This document shows, piece by piece, positions 49,182-57,615 of a stretch of DNA of 64,000 nt. Source of the DNA: Zhongshania antarctica (GTDB lineage: Bacteria > Pseudomonadota > Gammaproteobacteria > Pseudomonadales > Spongiibacteraceae); contig NZ_JACHHW010000005.1 of the NCBI RefSeq assembly GCF_014202945.1, forward strand, positions 1-64,000. Reading direction: 5' to 3'. The stretch's first letter is position 1. The number at the start of each line of letters is the position of its first letter. The translations under genes were made by a program, and so were the position numbers. The notes beneath the pieces were generated by a model. The model was not told the DNA's origin, did not search any database, and was given only the letters and a program-made list of their open reading frames with translations.

Positions 49182-49211
49182 ACGGGCGAGATAGAAAACT
49201 ATCTCGCCCGT
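49182..49211. terminator. bidirectional terminator between DUF6351 and outer-membrane protein genes
   Basis: ACGGGCGAGATA and TATCTCGCCCGT are perfect 12-base complements around six bases. An A-rich run precedes it (the T-run for the minus strand) and CTTAT follows on the plus strand. It lies between two convergent genes. Confidence 0.82.
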
Positions 49212-49260
49212 CTTATCGGCTCCCATCGCGCGAGCCCTTTCTAGCAACATAGCACGTCGA

Positions 49261-49863
49261 CTAAAACTGCAAACGCGCACTCACACCAATTTCATCAGTA
49301 TCTAAGTCACCAATAAAACTTCTGCTAATGTTAGCCGCCAAAGAAAACTGAGGCACAACATACACCCGCACACCGGCACCCAATATTGCACCCGTGTCAG
49401 TACCGCCGAAGTCAGCATCTTGATGGGCCAAGCCACCCATTAAATTACCTTCAACATTATTAGTCAGCCATGTACGGCTCGTCACACTGCCGGTCAAGGT
49501 GTCGATATCAGCGTTATCCCACGCCGGATTTTTACTGTCTGACTCGGCAAAGCTGTAATCCAGCGCCAACACTAAATCGCTGCGCTCCGACATTTTCATA
49601 GGGTGCCCTACACCGATACTCACCGTGTCAAACTCAAGGTTTTTATTCACATCGAGATTACCCAGCGAACCACGAACGAAGATATTTCTATCCAGCGCCA
49701 GCGAACCGCCGCCATAAATGTAATCGGCATCAGTATTGTCTATATCGACATCAGAAAAGCCACCTTCTACATAGGTGTAGCTAAACTCTTTAGCATTAGC
49801 TTGCACTGATGCAATCGCCGCCACTAAACCAAGTCCCAAAAGCTGCTTCTTAGATATATTCAT
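49261..49863 (-). CDS. small outer-membrane beta-barrel protein
   Basis: A 200-residue exported protein of unknown function. The signal peptide covers about 1-23 (KKQLLGLGLVAAIASVQANA), followed by amphipathic strands such as FSYTYVEGGFSDVDID and a C-terminal strand ending in phenylalanine (GVSARLQF), the mark of an outer-membrane barrel. The frame is open to 49992, but the ATG at 49863 has GGAGAGA upstream and starts the signal peptide. Two palindromes upstream (49937-49991) may control it. Confidence 0.8.
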   Translation of the reverse strand: MNISKKQLLGLGLVAAIASVQANAKEFSYTYVEGGFSDVDIDNTDADYIYGGGSLALDRNIFVRGSLGNLDVNKNLEFDTVSIGVGHPMKMSERSDLVLALDYSFAESDSKNPAWDNADIDTLTGSVTSRTWLTNNVEGNLMGGLAHQDADFGGTDTGAILGAGVRVYVVPQFSLAANISRSFIGDLDTDEIGVSARLQF

Positions 49864-49936
49864 CACAATGTCTCTCCGTTGGATTGATGCAGATTTAGAC
49901 TGGGCTTTGGCAAACAGTTCCTCGAAAGCAGCAACT

Positions 49937-49991
49937 TGTGCACTATGCACACTCGCGCAACTTTTCCAGCTATAACATGTCTGTGCGCACA
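49937..49991. promoter_or_regulatory. two TGTGC palindromes upstream of the barrel protein gene
   Basis: TGTGCACTATGCACA (49937-49951) is a perfect palindrome with a three-base centre. TGTGCGCACA (49982-49991) is a perfect ten-base palindrome. Both lie 74-130 bases before the start at 49863, suitable as operator sites. Confidence 0.45.
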
Positions 49992-50302
49992 CTAGGCCCT
50001 TCTAAAAACACCAATGGGCAGAACTCAAGTGGTAATCATCGCCAATTTTGGGTAAGAGTAAAACGCTAGAAGAGTCGTCACTCCTGACGAGGCAGGAGCC
50101 TGACCGGAAAGTTACTGGCAAAGCGTCGAGGAAATCGATAGCTTTCGCCATCAACGGCGATGTAGCAAGCGGAAGATCGAGCAACAATAACTGAACCCGT
50201 ACAGCGCCAATATTGCTCCCACTTCAATGCTCACAATAAAATATTAGCCATTTATGGCCCCAAATAAGGCCACACCTGTCTTGCAGCCCGAGCGCAAGCA
50301 AT
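49992..50302. other. structured intergenic segment, no gene called
   Basis: No supported gene. A 61-codon frame on the minus strand (50002-50187) has no ribosome site. Two overlapping, mutually exclusive hairpins are visible: CGTCA/TGACG (50076-50089) and CTCCTG/CAGGAG (50081-50098). It may hold a regulatory RNA or be the remnant of a lost element. Confidence 0.35.
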
Positions 50303-50329
50303 ATACGATTCGTATACACATCGTATAAT
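50303..50329 (+). promoter_or_regulatory. ParD-like autoregulatory operator with -10 box
   Basis: ATACGATTCGTAT (50303-50315) is a perfect palindrome around one base. A further TCGTAT half-site lies 11 bases on (50321-50326) and overlaps TATAAT (50324-50329). The start codon follows at 50341. Half-sites one helical turn apart over a -10 box are typical of repression by small ribbon-helix-helix proteins. Confidence 0.6.
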
Positions 50330-50340
50330 CAGAGTCTGTT

Positions 50341-50547
50341 ATGGGTATCGTTAAAATAGGTGACGAGCTGCACGAAGAAATTCGCAAAGCCAGCTCAGTC
50401 ATGGTTCGCTCTATCAACGCGCAAGCGGAATTTTGGATAAAAATAGGCATGCTCGCCGAGGCCAATCCAAGCATATCGTTTACCCAAATTATGCGCGAAG
50501 AAATGAAGCGTGCCGACGTTGAGCTAAAGGAAATAGTCGGTGGCTGA
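50341..50547 (+). CDS. ParD-like antitoxin-family protein
   Basis: A 68-residue protein of the ParD-like type (MGIVKIGDELHEEIRKAS, then AQAEFWIKIGMLAEANP), probably a small ribbon-helix-helix DNA-binding protein. No ParE-type toxin follows. Instead its 3' end overlaps a type I methionine aminopeptidase gene by eight bases, so the two are translated together. A palindromic operator overlaps the promoter. A tie between this family and MetAP is one I recall from other gammaproteobacteria. Confidence 0.75.
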   Translation: MGIVKIGDELHEEIRKASSVMVRSINAQAEFWIKIGMLAEANPSISFTQIMREEMKRADVELKEIVGG

Positions 50548-51313
50548 GCTAAGACTAAAAAGCACAGCCGAGCTACAGTTAATGCGCGAGTCTGGCCGGC
50601 TACTCGCGTGTGTATTTGGCTATCTCGACCGTCAGATTGATGTTGGCATATCCACCATGGACATTAACAACTTGGCGGAAAGGTATATTATTGAGCAGCT
50701 TAAAGCGCGCCCCGCCAGCAAGGGCCAATATGGCTATCAATACGCCCTCAACACCTCAGTAAATCATGTTGTTTGCCATGGCGTGCCCTCAGATAATCAA
50801 AAGTTGAAATCTGGCGACATCGTTAATGTGGACATCACCCTAGAGCAAGGCGGCTTTATTGCCGACTCTAGTAAAATGTATATGGTCGGCGAGGTAACAC
50901 CGCTGGCGAAGCGCTTGGTGGATAAAACCTATGAAGCAATGTGGGCAGGAATACGAGCAGTAAAGCCAGCCGCGTCACTCGGCGATGTTGGCCACGCCAT
51001 CCAACGCCATGCCGAGAAACACGGTTACAGCATTGTTCGAGAATACTGCGGTCACGGCATTGGCCGCGAAATGCACGAAGAACCGCAGGTTTTGCATTTT
51101 GGTCAGCCCGGCAAAGGCCTAGTCTTACGCGAAGGCATGACTTTCACCATCGAACCAATGCTTAACCAAGGAAAGGCGAAAGTTAAGCTGAAAAAAGATG
51201 GTTGGACAGTCGTAACAAGCGATAAAAAATTATCTGCCCAATGGGAGCACACCATCGCCGTGACATCGACCGGTTATGAAGTGCTTACACTTCGAGACGA
51301 AGAGCAGCTATAA
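50540..51313 (+). CDS. map: type I methionine aminopeptidase
   Basis: Removes the initiator methionine from nascent proteins. The 257-residue enzyme keeps all metal ligands: Asp in VNVDITLEQGGFIADSSKMY (two), His in GHGIGREMHEEP, Glu in TIEPML and Glu in WEHTIAVT. It starts at a GTG with AGGA upstream, overlapping the ParD-like gene by eight bases. It is probably an extra MetAP, because the housekeeping map gene usually sits beside rpsB, which is not in this window. Confidence 0.92.
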   Translation: MAELRLKSTAELQLMRESGRLLACVFGYLDRQIDVGISTMDINNLAERYIIEQLKARPASKGQYGYQYALNTSVNHVVCHGVPSDNQKLKSGDIVNVDITLEQGGFIADSSKMYMVGEVTPLAKRLVDKTYEAMWAGIRAVKPAASLGDVGHAIQRHAEKHGYSIVREYCGHGIGREMHEEPQVLHFGQPGKGLVLREGMTFTIEPMLNQGKAKVKLKKDGWTVVTSDKKLSAQWEHTIAVTSTGYEVLTLRDEEQL

Positions 51314-51351
51314 CATACCTCTGCGATCAAATTGCAAATTTTAAATTAAAG

Positions 51352-51390
51352 AGGCCAGAGTCCTTAAATCATGAATTGTGACTCTGACCT
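51352..51390. terminator. hairpin between convergent map and VOC genes
   Basis: AGGCCAGAGTC and GACTCTGACCT pair at 10 of 11 positions around a 17-base loop. On the minus strand an A/T-rich tail follows (CTTTAATTTAAAATT). Probable terminator for the VOC gene or both. Confidence 0.5.
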
Positions 51391-51417
51391 CAAAATCCTT
51401 AAACCTGTAAAATCACA

Positions 51418-51918
51418 CTAATAAGCCCCCTCGCTATACACTAATTCATAGCTGTGACTGTATATTTCCAAGATATTACCAAACGGGTCTTCCATGTAAA
51501 TCATGCGATAGGGCTTGCTGCCAGGATAATAGTAACGTGGTTTTGGCATACGCCTCTTACCGCCAGCCGCAACAATTCGCTCAGCTAATTCCTCTACATT
51601 CGGATCTTGAACACAAAAGTGGAACACGCCCGTTTTCCAGTACTCAAAATTATTGTCGGGGTTAATCTGCCCTTTAAATTCAAAAAGCTCAACACCAATA
51701 CGATCACCGGTTGACAGATGAGCGATCCGAAACTTATCCCAGTTACTACCAAATACGTCGGTACACATCTCTCCAATCGGGCTGTCGTCTTCCACAACCT
51801 CAGTGGGCGCCATAATTAAATACCAGCCCATGACCTCGGTATAAAACTTAACGGCGGCCTCCAGGTTGGGAACCGATATGCCTATGTGCGAAAAATTGCG
51901 TGGGTAGGTGTTACTCAT
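51418..51918 (-). CDS. VOC-superfamily (glyoxalase-like) protein
   Basis: A 166-residue metal-dependent protein of the vicinal-oxygen-chelate fold. Likely ligands are His in FSHIGIS, Glu in VELFEF, His in VFHFCV and Glu in NILEIYSHS. It could be a glyoxalase-, dioxygenase- or isomerase-type enzyme; the substrate is unknown. It is divergent from a LysR regulator, the classic arrangement for a catabolic gene and its activator. Confidence 0.8.
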   Translation of the reverse strand: MSNTYPRNFSHIGISVPNLEAAVKFYTEVMGWYLIMAPTEVVEDDSPIGEMCTDVFGSNWDKFRIAHLSTGDRIGVELFEFKGQINPDNNFEYWKTGVFHFCVQDPNVEELAERIVAAGGKRRMPKPRYYYPGSKPYRMIYMEDPFGNILEIYSHSYELVYSEGAY

Positions 51919-51955
51919 AATCTACTGACCTCTGATTGCTGTTGTAAGTAGATTA
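51918..51955. promoter_or_regulatory. inverted repeat in the VOC-LysR divergent region
   Basis: TAATCTACT (51918-51926) and AGTAGATTA (51947-51955) are perfect 9-base complements separated by 20 bases, starting at the VOC start codon. It is either a LysR operator or a stem in the VOC mRNA leader. Confidence 0.5.
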
Positions 51956-52013
51956 CAAAGCAGGCAGTATTAAGTAAAATTATCATTATTAATTATTATG
52001 AGTACAAATCGTA

Positions 52014-52913
52014 ATGATAAACCCCACATGGCTACGTACATTTTGCACGCTTGTAGAGATTGGCCACTTCACCCGTACCGCAGAAAGTCTGCACATGACC
52101 CAGTCAGGGGTGAGCCAACATGTGCGCAAGCTAGAAGCGCAATTAGGTCAACCACTGCTCATTCGACAAGGCAAAAGCTTCACGCTTAGCAGCACCGGTG
52201 ATCGGCTCTACAAAGAGGGCCAGAAGCTTATTCTCTCGCTAAATGATCTCGAAAAACGACTAGGCCTAGACCCCAGCCACGAGGGCACCGTTAAACTCGC
52301 ATCACCAGGCAGTGTAGGCTTAAAGCTCTACCCGCATTTATTACATCTACAAAAACGTCACCCAAAACTGGTCATCGAATATCGATTTGCTCCGAACAGC
52401 GAAATAGAAAAGTTGATTGCCGACCACAAAGTCGATATTGGTCTTATGACTTGCCTATCAAAACTCGGCGAGGTAAACCTCAAACCAATCGCAGAAGACG
52501 AACTCTTATTAGTTACGCCGCCGGCAATTATAGCGCCGAACTGGGGGCAACTACTGGCACTGGGATTTATCGATCACCCGGATGGTCCCCATCATGCAGC
52601 ACAGTTGCTAAGTGCAAACTTTCCAGAGTTCCAAAATTCGAGCCAGCTTACAATCTCGGGTTTTTCAAACCAAATTAATCTCATTCTTGAACCCGTAAGC
52701 ATGGGCCTTGGCTTTACGGTTTTACCAAGTCACGCAGTAGGCGCATTTAAAGACAGCAGTAAAATAAAAGCACATCGGCTCAGCAATAGAGTCAGTGAGA
52801 CGCTGTACTTGGGGGTTCATGCAAATAGGTTTACGGAAAACAAAGTGAAGACCGTAATAAGCGAAATCAAAAAATGCCTCCAGGATAGATTGGAAGAAGA
52901 GAAAAAAGCTTAA
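52014..52913 (+). CDS. LysR-family transcriptional regulator
   Basis: A 299-residue regulator. The helix-turn-helix reads RTFCTLVEIGHFTRTAESLHMTQSGVSQHVRKLE (about 8-41), followed by an effector domain (about 90-290) and a lysine-rich tail. It is divergent from the VOC gene across 95 bases, so that gene is the probable target. No clear Shine-Dalgarno precedes the ATG. Confidence 0.85.
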   Translation: MINPTWLRTFCTLVEIGHFTRTAESLHMTQSGVSQHVRKLEAQLGQPLLIRQGKSFTLSSTGDRLYKEGQKLILSLNDLEKRLGLDPSHEGTVKLASPGSVGLKLYPHLLHLQKRHPKLVIEYRFAPNSEIEKLIADHKVDIGLMTCLSKLGEVNLKPIAEDELLLVTPPAIIAPNWGQLLALGFIDHPDGPHHAAQLLSANFPEFQNSSQLTISGFSNQINLILEPVSMGLGFTVLPSHAVGAFKDSSKIKAHRLSNRVSETLYLGVHANRFTENKVKTVISEIKKCLQDRLEEEKKA

Positions 52914-53068
52914 CTGACATAATCTGGCAAAGCCCAGCGCATGAACTAGAATCAAGATTAGCGCTCAGTGCAATCTTGCGGCACGCCATAATTAGCCACC
53001 GAAATGCGTTCAAATCGCTTGGCTTTGCAGTGGCCGACCACTCGATGCCAACCAGTAAAGGTCACAAT

Positions 53069-53317
53069 ATGGACAAAGACAAACGCAAAGGCGACGAACC
53101 AATTCCGTCTAATTTAAACACGCTACTGAATGACGCTCAGCGCGCAGGCTTACGCCAGCTTGAGAGTTTTGGCTGGCAACTTCAATTTGTTCGCCACCCC
53201 TTATTTCAGGAGCCGGTTGTGGTAGTAGTAAACCCCGAAGGGCGAGAGTTCGGAGTACTTGAGGACGATGGCCGCATCAACATGGAGGCGCACATCGCAT
53301 TTCGCGAAAAAAACTAA
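53069..53317 (+). CDS. conserved hypothetical small protein
   Basis: An 82-residue protein of unknown function. Its core is LNTLLNDAQRAGLRQLESFGW, then QFVRHPLFQEPVVVVVNPEGREFGVLEDDGRIN, a pattern I have seen in short conserved hypothetical proteins of gammaproteobacteria. The frame opens at a TTG (52976), but AAAGG lies eight bases before the ATG at 53069 and the upstream extension is compositionally unlike the rest. No signal peptide. Confidence 0.65.
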   Translation: MDKDKRKGDEPIPSNLNTLLNDAQRAGLRQLESFGWQLQFVRHPLFQEPVVVVVNPEGREFGVLEDDGRINMEAHIAFREKN

Positions 53318-53860
53318 AATACTAAGATCAGGCAATAAGGTAGCTATTTAAAAATAGATCCGCGCTCACGCTAAAGCATCATGACAAGCCAGTCATTATC
53401 CCCGGCAAAAGTGCGGAACGTGGATATGGAGGCTCAAGTTAATTTAGGTGGGCCATTTGGCGCTACGCTGGCGCGATATAAATAGACACGAGAGTGCAAA
53501 CAGTCTTTTCATTGCCTTGGCAGAACTACCTCAAAAATGAATATGAGCAATTGCCTTAGCCATACTCAACATAAGCCGGGCGCCGCCATTAGCATCAATT
53601 TTTCAGAAATTGAACTATCTGCTCTGCCCTCAACAATCAAACCCCTTAGCACCTATACTGTGTCGCGATAAAATTCGAGAGGCACCTCCCAAAGAAGCCC
53701 TCCCGTTAAACCTCGTTCAGCAAAGGTAGAGATGCACGATTTTAAGATTTTCTCCTTACGCGCATCGGTAGCCATCCGCTTTTCTCACCACTTACCGGCA
53801 CTCTGAAAAAGACGCTTATCGACTCACCTCTTCACACAAACACCTGAAAGCAATCCACCA
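53318..53860. other. 543-base intergenic region without a supported gene
   Basis: I see no credible gene. A 44-codon ORF (53537-53671) lacks a ribosome site. No tRNA, terminator or insertion-sequence end is evident. The region may be degraded DNA. Confidence 0.4.
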
Positions 53861-54298
53861 TTATAAGTCGAGTAAAAATGTTACCGGCCCATCATTTAGC
53901 AGGCTGATTTGCATATCAGCGCCAAACTTACCGCTGGCAACTTTACCATATTGTTGAGCCAGCTCACCCAAGGCGAAACGGTATAGCCCCTCAGCAACAC
54001 CTGGCGCCGCCGCCGTTGAAAAGCCAGGCCGCAAGCCTTTTTTCGTCTCGGCCGCGAGGGTGAATTGCGAAACTAATAATACGCCACCACCAACATCCAT
54101 AACTGATTGGTTCATTTTGCCATTACTATCAGAAAACACCCGATAATGAAGCAGACGCGTCATCATTTTAGTAACGGCCGCTTCGTCATCGTGTTTCTCC
54201 AGGCCTAAAAAAACTAAAAGCCCCTGCGCAATCTCCCCGACACACTCGCCCTCGACTTCCACTCGGGCAAATTTCACGCGCTGCAATAATGCTTTCAT
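53861..54298 (-). CDS. dtd: D-aminoacyl-tRNA deacylase
   Basis: Removes D-amino acids (and glycine from tRNA-Ala) from mischarged tRNAs. The 145 residues carry the two family signatures, LVSQFTLAAETKKGLRPGF and the C-terminal LNDGPVTFLLDL. It follows pip on the same strand after about 220 bases that contain a dispersed repeat. A dtd-pip neighbourhood is also known to me from Pseudomonas. Confidence 0.95.
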   Translation of the reverse strand: MKALLQRVKFARVEVEGECVGEIAQGLLVFLGLEKHDDEAAVTKMMTRLLHYRVFSDSNGKMNQSVMDVGGGVLLVSQFTLAAETKKGLRPGFSTAAAPGVAEGLYRFALGELAQQYGKVASGKFGADMQISLLNDGPVTFLLDL

Positions 54299-54452
54299 TT
54301 AGATCCAGACTTTGAATATTGGGTAATTAAATAAATTATACGCGTACGTTTGGATACCTGCCCTCGCAGGTTTAACAACAAACCGTGATGACTCGGCAGC
54401 CACACGAAGCATGGCTACGGTGTCGCTATTTGCGCGGCGAAAGCAAAGATCA

Positions 54453-54486
54453 TTTTTTGCGTCTACCGTCTCCCGTCAAGCATTCA
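54453..54486 (-). repeat. dispersed intergenic repeat D (GACGGGAGACG type)
   Basis: On the minus strand GCTTGACGGGAGACGGTAGACGC is followed by an A-run, nearly identical to the copy at 41733-41765. On the plus strand CGTCTCCCGTCAAGCATTC extends the match to the right arm near 43532-43550. A second simple repeat (TTGCCTC twice) follows near 54505. Confidence 0.6.
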
Positions 54487-54518
54487 GCAGCCACAGGCAG
54501 GTCTTGCCTCTTGCCTCG

Positions 54519-55490
54519 TCAATAACTCAACTCACCACCACTGAGCAAGTCTGCAACATCATTACTGGCATGCACCAAGGCATCGGCAATACTCGGCTCG
54601 AAAGCCGAATGCCCCGCATCCCGAACAATATGCAACTCAGCGCTAGGCCAAAGCGCATGTAATTCTACGGCGCTTTCGAGCGGGCAAATCATATCGTAAC
54701 GACCCTGCACAATGATGCCCGGAATCCTTTCAATACACGACATATTCGCCAAGATTTGATTATCAGTTAAAAAAGCCTGATTAACAAAATAATGGGTTTC
54801 TATGTGCGACATAGACACCGCCGTGTGTGAGTTCATCAAATGATCTTCGACATCGTGATTTGGCCGCAAGGTCGAGCAGCGCGCCTCCCAGAGTGACCAC
54901 GCCTTGGCGGCGGCCATCCGTGCCAACTCATTCTCGCCATGGAGCACACGGTGGTAAGCTTCAATCCAATTTTCACCGTCGCGACGCGCTACCGCCTCAC
55001 TAAAATCTCGCCAGTAATCGGGGAAGACCCGGCTAGCCCCGCCTTCGCTGTAAAACCACGCCAATTCCTTTGGGCGACACAGAAAAATGCCCCGCAAGAT
55101 CATCGCAGCCACCCTCGCCGGATACGCCTGCGCATAGGCCAAACCGAGGGTTGAGCCCCAAGAGCCGCCAAATACCACCCACTTATCAACCGCCAGGAAT
55201 TCGCGAATGCGCTCCATATCGGCGATCAAGGCTTGGGTGGTATTGTCTTGCAAGCAAGCATGAGGCTCAGAATGGCCACAGCCGCGCTGATCAAACAGAA
55301 TGATGCGGTAGCGCTCGGGGTCAAAAAAGCTCCGCGCCTTGGGACTACAGCCAGCGCCGGGGCCGCCGTGAACGAAAATCACTGGGATACCGTCGGGGTT
55401 ACCAGACTCTTCTATATACAGGATATGAGGGTCTTGAACCGGCAAACGATGTGTTTTATAGGGCTTTATATCTGGGAATAATGCGAGCAT
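54519..55490 (-). CDS. pip: proline iminopeptidase
   Basis: Alpha/beta-hydrolase releasing N-terminal proline. The 323 residues have the oxyanion loop VHGGPGAGCS, the nucleophile GGSWGSTL near residue 111, the acid in GRYDMICP near 268 and His in AGHSAFEP near 296, and the FDQRGCGHS signature of the S33 family. A single ATG start. It lies upstream of dtd. Confidence 0.94.
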   Translation of the reverse strand: MLALFPDIKPYKTHRLPVQDPHILYIEESGNPDGIPVIFVHGGPGAGCSPKARSFFDPERYRIILFDQRGCGHSEPHACLQDNTTQALIADMERIREFLAVDKWVVFGGSWGSTLGLAYAQAYPARVAAMILRGIFLCRPKELAWFYSEGGASRVFPDYWRDFSEAVARRDGENWIEAYHRVLHGENELARMAAAKAWSLWEARCSTLRPNHDVEDHLMNSHTAVSMSHIETHYFVNQAFLTDNQILANMSCIERIPGIIVQGRYDMICPLESAVELHALWPSAELHIVRDAGHSAFEPSIADALVHASNDVADLLSGGELSY

Positions 55491-55563
55491 AGCGTCACAA
55501 CCATATCCAATTAGTGCACTGGATTAGTGTAGCGCAGACAGCGACTTAACGCTTGAGGGGAAA

Positions 55564-55588
55564 CTGGCGGCCTTGAACCGGCCGCCAG
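55564..55588 (-). terminator. terminator-like hairpin after typA
   Basis: CTGGCGGCC and GGCCGCCAG form a perfect 9-bp GC-rich stem around seven bases. On the minus strand it is followed by only TTT, 18 bases after the typA stop. Confidence 0.6.
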
Positions 55589-55605
55589 AGGACTAGCTTA
55601 GCGAC

Positions 55606-57414
55606 TTACTTAGGAGCGCGTTTACGCTCATTTTCTTTCAGTAGCTTTTTACGCAAGCGGATGCTTTTCGGCGTTACTTCAACCAATTCATCGTCTTCGA
55701 TGAATTCTAAAGCCTGCTCCAAAGTGTGCTTGATGTGCGGCGACAGAGTCAGTGCTTCATCAGTACCGGAGGCGCGAACGTTAGTCAGCTGCTTGGCACG
55801 AGTCGGGTTAACCACCAAGTCGTTGGCACGGTTGTGCAGACCAATGATCTGACCTTCATACACTTCAGCCGCGTGGCCCATAAACAAACGACCGCGATCC
55901 TGAAGGTTAAACAAACCGTAGCTCAGGGTTTTACCACCGACCATCGATACCATTACACCGTTCTGACGACCAGCTAATTCGCCGCCCTTCACTTCGCCGT
56001 AATGATCGAACACGGTGGTCATGATACCGCTGCCGGAAGTCATGGTCAGGAATTGGCCACGGAAACCGATCAAGCCTCGGGCAGGCGCGATAAACTCGAG
56101 TTTAACGCGACCTTTGCCATCGGGCTCCATATTGCTCATCTCGGCTTTACGCAGACCGAGTTCTTCCATGACCGAGCCCTGGTGCTGCTCTTCAACGTCG
56201 ATTACCACGTGCTCAAAAGGCTCTTGAACCACGCCGTCAACGATCTTCTGAACAACTTCTGGGCGAGAAACACCCATTTCGAAACCTTCGCGACGCATAG
56301 TTTCGATCAGTACCGACAGGTGAAGCTCACCACGACCAGATACTTTGAATTTATCAGGAGTTTCGCCTGGCTCAACACGCAGAGCCACGTTGTGAATCAG
56401 CTCTTGGTCTAAGCGGTCACGAATATTACGCGAGGTAACGAACTTACCTTCTTTACCAGCAAACGGTGAATCGTTTACCTGGAAAGTCATGCTGACCGTT
56501 GGCTCGTCTACGCTCAATGGCGGCAGGGCTTCTGGGTGGCCTGGCGCACACAAGGTGTCAGAAATATTCAGGCCTTCAATACCGGTTACACAAACAATCT
56601 CACCGGCCTTGCCTTCAGGTACTTCAACACGCTCTAGACCGTAATAGCCCATAACGGTTAGCAATTTACATTTGCGGCTCTTACCGTCAGCACCAACCAC
56701 AACCAGCTGGTCATTGGCTTTCATGGTACCGCGGGTAATACGACCAACACCGATAACGCCAACATAGCTGTTGTAGTCGAGGGCTGAGATTTGCATCTGC
56801 AGCGGACCATCAGCATCCACCTCTGGGGTTGGTACTTTGTCGACGATCATTTGGAACAAGGGCGTCATGTCTTCGGCCAGATCATTAAAATCTAAACCGG
56901 CAACACCATTAATTGCCGAAGCAAACATAATGGGGAAGTCTAACTGCTCGTCGGTAGCGCCAAGGCGGTCAAACAGATCAAAAACCTGATCCACAACCCA
57001 GTCTGGACGCGCGCCGGGGCGGTCAACTTTGTTAACGACTACAATCGGGTTTAAGCCTTGCTCAAACGCCTTTTGGGTTACAAAGCGAGTCTGTGGCATG
57101 GGGCCATCGACCGCGTCAACCAACAATAATACGCTGTCGACCATCGACAATACGCGTTCAACCTCACCACCGAAGTCAGCGTGCCCTGGTGTATCAACGA
57201 TATTGATACGGTAGCCGTTCCACTCAATGGCGGTGTTTTTGGCAAGGATGGTAATACCGCGCTCTTTCTCCTGGTCGTTGGAGTCCATGATCCGCTCGGA
57301 ATCTTGGTTACGGCGATCAAGGGTTCCCGATTGACTCAACAGTTTATCCACTAGCGTGGTTTTACCGTGGTCAACGTGGGCGATAATAGCGATATTGCGC
57401 AGCGTATCAATCAT
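55606..57414 (-). CDS. typA: ribosome-associated GTPase TypA/BipA
   Basis: Translational GTPase acting in ribosome assembly and stress response. The 602 residues begin with the G domain (AHVDHGKTT, the effector [14 protein letters not shown] and NKVDR), followed by EF-G-like beta and alpha-beta domains and the BipA C-terminal region with [13 protein letters not shown]. The frame is open to 57450, but the family start is the ATG at 57414; no good Shine-Dalgarno precedes it. Divergent from the NSS transporter gene. Confidence 0.96.
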   Translation of the reverse strand: MIDTLRNIAIIAHVDHGKTTLVDKLLSQSGTLDRRNQDSERIMDSNDQEKERGITILAKNTAIEWNGYRINIVDTPGHADFGGEVERVLSMVDSVLLLVDAVDGPMPQTRFVTQKAFEQGLNPIVVVNKVDRPGARPDWVVDQVFDLFDRLGATDEQLDFPIMFASAINGVAGLDFNDLAEDMTPLFQMIVDKVPTPEVDADGPLQMQISALDYNSYVGVIGVGRITRGTMKANDQLVVVGADGKSRKCKLLTVMGYYGLERVEVPEGKAGEIVCVTGIEGLNISDTLCAPGHPEALPPLSVDEPTVSMTFQVNDSPFAGKEGKFVTSRNIRDRLDQELIHNVALRVEPGETPDKFKVSGRGELHLSVLIETMRREGFEMGVSRPEVVQKIVDGVVQEPFEHVVIDVEEQHQGSVMEELGLRKAEMSNMEPDGKGRVKLEFIAPARGLIGFRGQFLTMTSGSGIMTTVFDHYGEVKGGELAGRQNGVMVSMVGGKTLSYGLFNLQDRGRLFMGHAAEVYEGQIIGLHNRANDLVVNPTRAKQLTNVRASGTDEALTLSPHIKHTLEQALEFIEDDELVEVTPKSIRLRKKLLKENERKRAPK

Positions 57415-57615
57415 GGAGGGGCTTCGTTGTTGGATAAAATGGCCGCGCATTATACAACAAGCACACCCCTCTTAGCAGCAGGAAGTCACATATCTTCTTG
57501 GCAAAATATACTAATTAGCAATAAAAGAACAAAATCAACGTCTTGGGCATCCACCAGATACCCGCTACAATCAATCCACGTGTATTTTGCCCACTTCCCT
57601 ACGGATAGCTCTGCA

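Noticed and set aside
50002-50187. 61-codon minus-strand frame in the ParD-like upstream region
   Set aside because: No ribosome site and no family; the region also carries hairpins, so I treat it as non-coding or remnant.
53537-53671. 44-codon ORF in the 53318-53860 gap
   Set aside because: No ribosome site and no conserved pattern visible.
56002-56412. 136-codon frame antisense to typA
   Set aside because: Shadow frame; typA motifs are intact on the opposite strand.
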